A DNA stretch of 6,017 nt from Chloroflexota bacterium (GTDB lineage Bacteria > Chloroflexota > Dehalococcoidia > Tepidiformales > Tepidiformaceae): NCBI GenBank assembly GCA_025350285.1, contig JANXYE010000338.1, positions 1-6,017 on the forward strand, in the 5' to 3' direction. This document shows positions 5,085 through 6,017 of this stretch, in pieces (positions within the stretch are counted from its first letter, which is position 1; each line of letters begins with the position of its first letter). The position numbers were made by a program, and so were the translations under genes. Under the pieces are notes generated by a model. That model searched no databases and was not told where the DNA came from. It saw only the letters and a program-made list of their open reading frames with translations.

Positions 5085-5510
5085 CTACGCTGGGGAGTCG
5101 GCGGAGATGAGGGTGGCGGCAGCGGCTCTCGCGATCTCCACGATAGGCTTGCCAGAAGCGGCCGCCACGCTACAGAGCATGTAGCGGGTCTCTACCGGGC
5201 CTAGCCCGAAGCGCGCCGCGATAGCCTGATCCGCCCTCTCCATGACGGCAGCAGCCTCGTCCTCTTCCTCCTTGGTCGGCCTCACGCTAAATCCGGTCAG
5301 AAGGTGGCGCGTGTATTCCAGGTGGTCACTGATAGCGGACGTTAGGCGATGCTCGTCGGCGGTGGGACTCCAATCGACAAAGGCGCGCGACCAAGCGGAT
5401 ATGGCTTCACACACGGGACAACCTCCAGCGGAAGATTCCGCTACGATTCTATCAGCCCTGGTGGATGATCGAGCCGTGCCCGACCGCCCAAGCATGCCAA
5501 AGACACCCAT
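5085..5510 (-). CDS. Hypothetical protein with a CPVC motif
   Basis: The frame gives 141 residues from the ATG at 5510, which has a GGGGTGA-like ribosome binding site about nine bases upstream; a TTG at 5519 would add three residues. I do not recognise the family. Visible parts are a basic, serine-rich N-terminus (1-21), GGCPVCEAISAWSRAFVDW (29-47) with a CxxC that could bind metal, a mostly helical middle with SDHLEYTRHLLTGF, an acidic run (KEEEDEAAAVMERAD), and an alanine-rich C-terminus. No signal peptide or membrane segment is evident. It is soluble-looking and probably cytoplasmic. It reads away from the GNAT gene and ends 24 bp before the right direct repeat, so it is probably separate from the toxin segment, though cotranscription is possible because both are on the minus strand. 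Confidence 0.65.
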   Translation of the reverse strand: MGVFGMLGRSGTARSSTRADRIVAESSAGGCPVCEAISAWSRAFVDWSPTADEHRLTSAISDHLEYTRHLLTGFSVRPTKEEEDEAAAVMERADQAIAARFGLGPVETRYMLCSVAAASGKPIVEIARAAAATLISADSPA

Positions 5511-5562
5511 CGACTTCAATCACCCCACTTGAAAGCTTGCTCAACTCTTGCTATCGTGGATA

Positions 5563-5593
5563 AGGCGATCTTTGCCCTTTTTGGGGATCGCCT
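5563..5593. repeat. Hairpin in the divergent intergenic region
   Basis: AGGCGATC (5563-5570) and GATCGCCT (5586-5593) are perfect 8-bp arms, and CCC (5575-5577) can pair with GGG (5583-5585) around a TTTTT loop. It lies midway between the divergent CPVC and GNAT genes (5511-5631). It could be an operator shared by both promoters or a leader hairpin; neither strand shows a T-run that would make it a clear terminator. Confidence 0.45.
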
Positions 5594-5631
5594 GCTTTCG
5601 TCCCTCTCAAGAAAAGGTTATGTGAATCCCG

Positions 5632-6017
5632 ATGCCTGAAGACCTGATGTCCGGCCCCGCCACCGCGGACGACGTTCCCTTTTTGCAGCGCGTCTATGCA
5701 GGCACCCGCGAGGAAGAACTCGCGAGGGTGCCGTGGACCGCGGAGCAAAAATCCGCCTTCATCGAGATGCAATTCCGCGCGCAGGACACCGACTACCGCC
5801 GGAATTATCCCGACGCGCGCTTCGATGTCATCCTGCGCGACGGCGTCGAAGCCGGCCGCCTCTACGTGGACCGCTGCGGAAAAGAGATCGCCATCCTCGA
5901 CATCGCCCTGCTCCCCGAGCATCGCGGCGAAGGATTCGGCAGCGCGCTCCTCCGCGAACTCATGGCCGAAAGCGACCGCACGCAAAAGCCGCTCGAAATT
6001 TACGTCGAGAAAGAGAA
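5632..6017 (+). CDS. GNAT-family N-acetyltransferase, 3' end outside the window
   Basis: The frame is open from the ATG at 5632 to the right edge (128 complete codons). The N-terminus reads ATADDVPFLQRVYAGTREEE (10-29), then VPWTAEQKSAFIEMQFRAQD (33-52), a strand VILRDGVEAGRLYVDR (66-81), and GNAT motif A, ILDIALLPEHRGEGFGSALL (88-107). There Arg98, Gly99, Gly101 and Gly103 form the pyrophosphate-binding loop for acetyl-CoA, and LEIYVEKE (121-128) starts the next strand. Relatives are usually about 160 residues, so 30-40 are probably missing. The acceptor substrate is unknown. A purine-rich AAGAAAAGG (5610-5618) is rather far from the ATG, and a second ATG at 5647 is possible. From memory, close relatives are often found near phage-tail-like (microcystin-dependent protein) genes; nothing in this window tests that. 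It uses more A-ending codons (AAA, GAA) than the catabolic genes. Confidence 0.88.
   Translation, partial: MPEDLMSGPATADDVPFLQRVYAGTREEELARVPWTAEQKSAFIEMQFRAQDTDYRRNYPDARFDVILRDGVEAGRLYVDRCGKEIAILDIALLPEHRGEGFGSALLRELMAESDRTQKPLEIYVEKE

Noticed and set aside
5551..5985. Minus-strand frame of 144 residues at the right end.
   Set aside because: It is antisense to the GNAT gene, which has a clear acetyl-CoA-binding motif.
1..6017. CRISPR arrays, tRNA or rRNA genes.
   Set aside because: No regularly spaced repeats, cloverleaf with a TTCGA-type T-arm, or rRNA-like sequence was seen on either strand.

Overview
The window is GC-rich bacterial DNA with strong G/C preference at third codon positions. 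Gene content (a YprA/MrfA-type helicase, a meta-cleavage enzyme pair, a RelE-like toxin module and a GNAT acetyltransferase) fits a free-living, metabolically versatile bacterium. The protein style reminds me of Chloroflexota or Actinomycetota, but that is an impression and the sequence alone does not settle the taxon. Almost everything lies on the minus strand; only the last gene is on the plus strand.

Reading in the direction of minus-strand transcription, from right to left: (1) 5085-5510, a small unrecognised CPVC-containing protein, divergent from the GNAT gene that starts at 5632 and runs off the right edge. (2) 4101-5060, a segment of visibly lower GC bounded by two 28-bp direct repeats. 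It carries a RelE/ParE-like toxin gene (4161-4445) and, overlapping its start, an unrecognised gene that is probably the antitoxin; a GC-rich hairpin follows the toxin stop codon. (3) 3117-4004 and 1948-3120, a tight two-gene operon: a type I extradiol ring-cleavage dioxygenase with all active-site residues of the BphC/HsaC family, then an HsaA-like flavin-dependent monooxygenase of the acyl-CoA dehydrogenase fold. The two overlap by ATGA. Together they should ortho-hydroxylate a phenolic ring and then open it next to the new catechol. (4) 1591-1947, a non-coding stretch rich in dyads. It holds a pair of inverted, near-identical 25-nt units, each able to fold into a GNRA-capped hairpin with a tandem G-A internal step. 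(5) 1590 to the left edge, a DExH helicase closely resembling Bacillus subtilis MrfA (YprA), cut by the window edge before its C-terminal metal-binding domain.

The most unusual items are the inverted hairpin pair at 1768-1899, whose two copies differ by a base-pair-preserving double change, and the toxin-type module set between direct repeats. No CRISPR array, tRNA, rRNA or intact transposase was seen.
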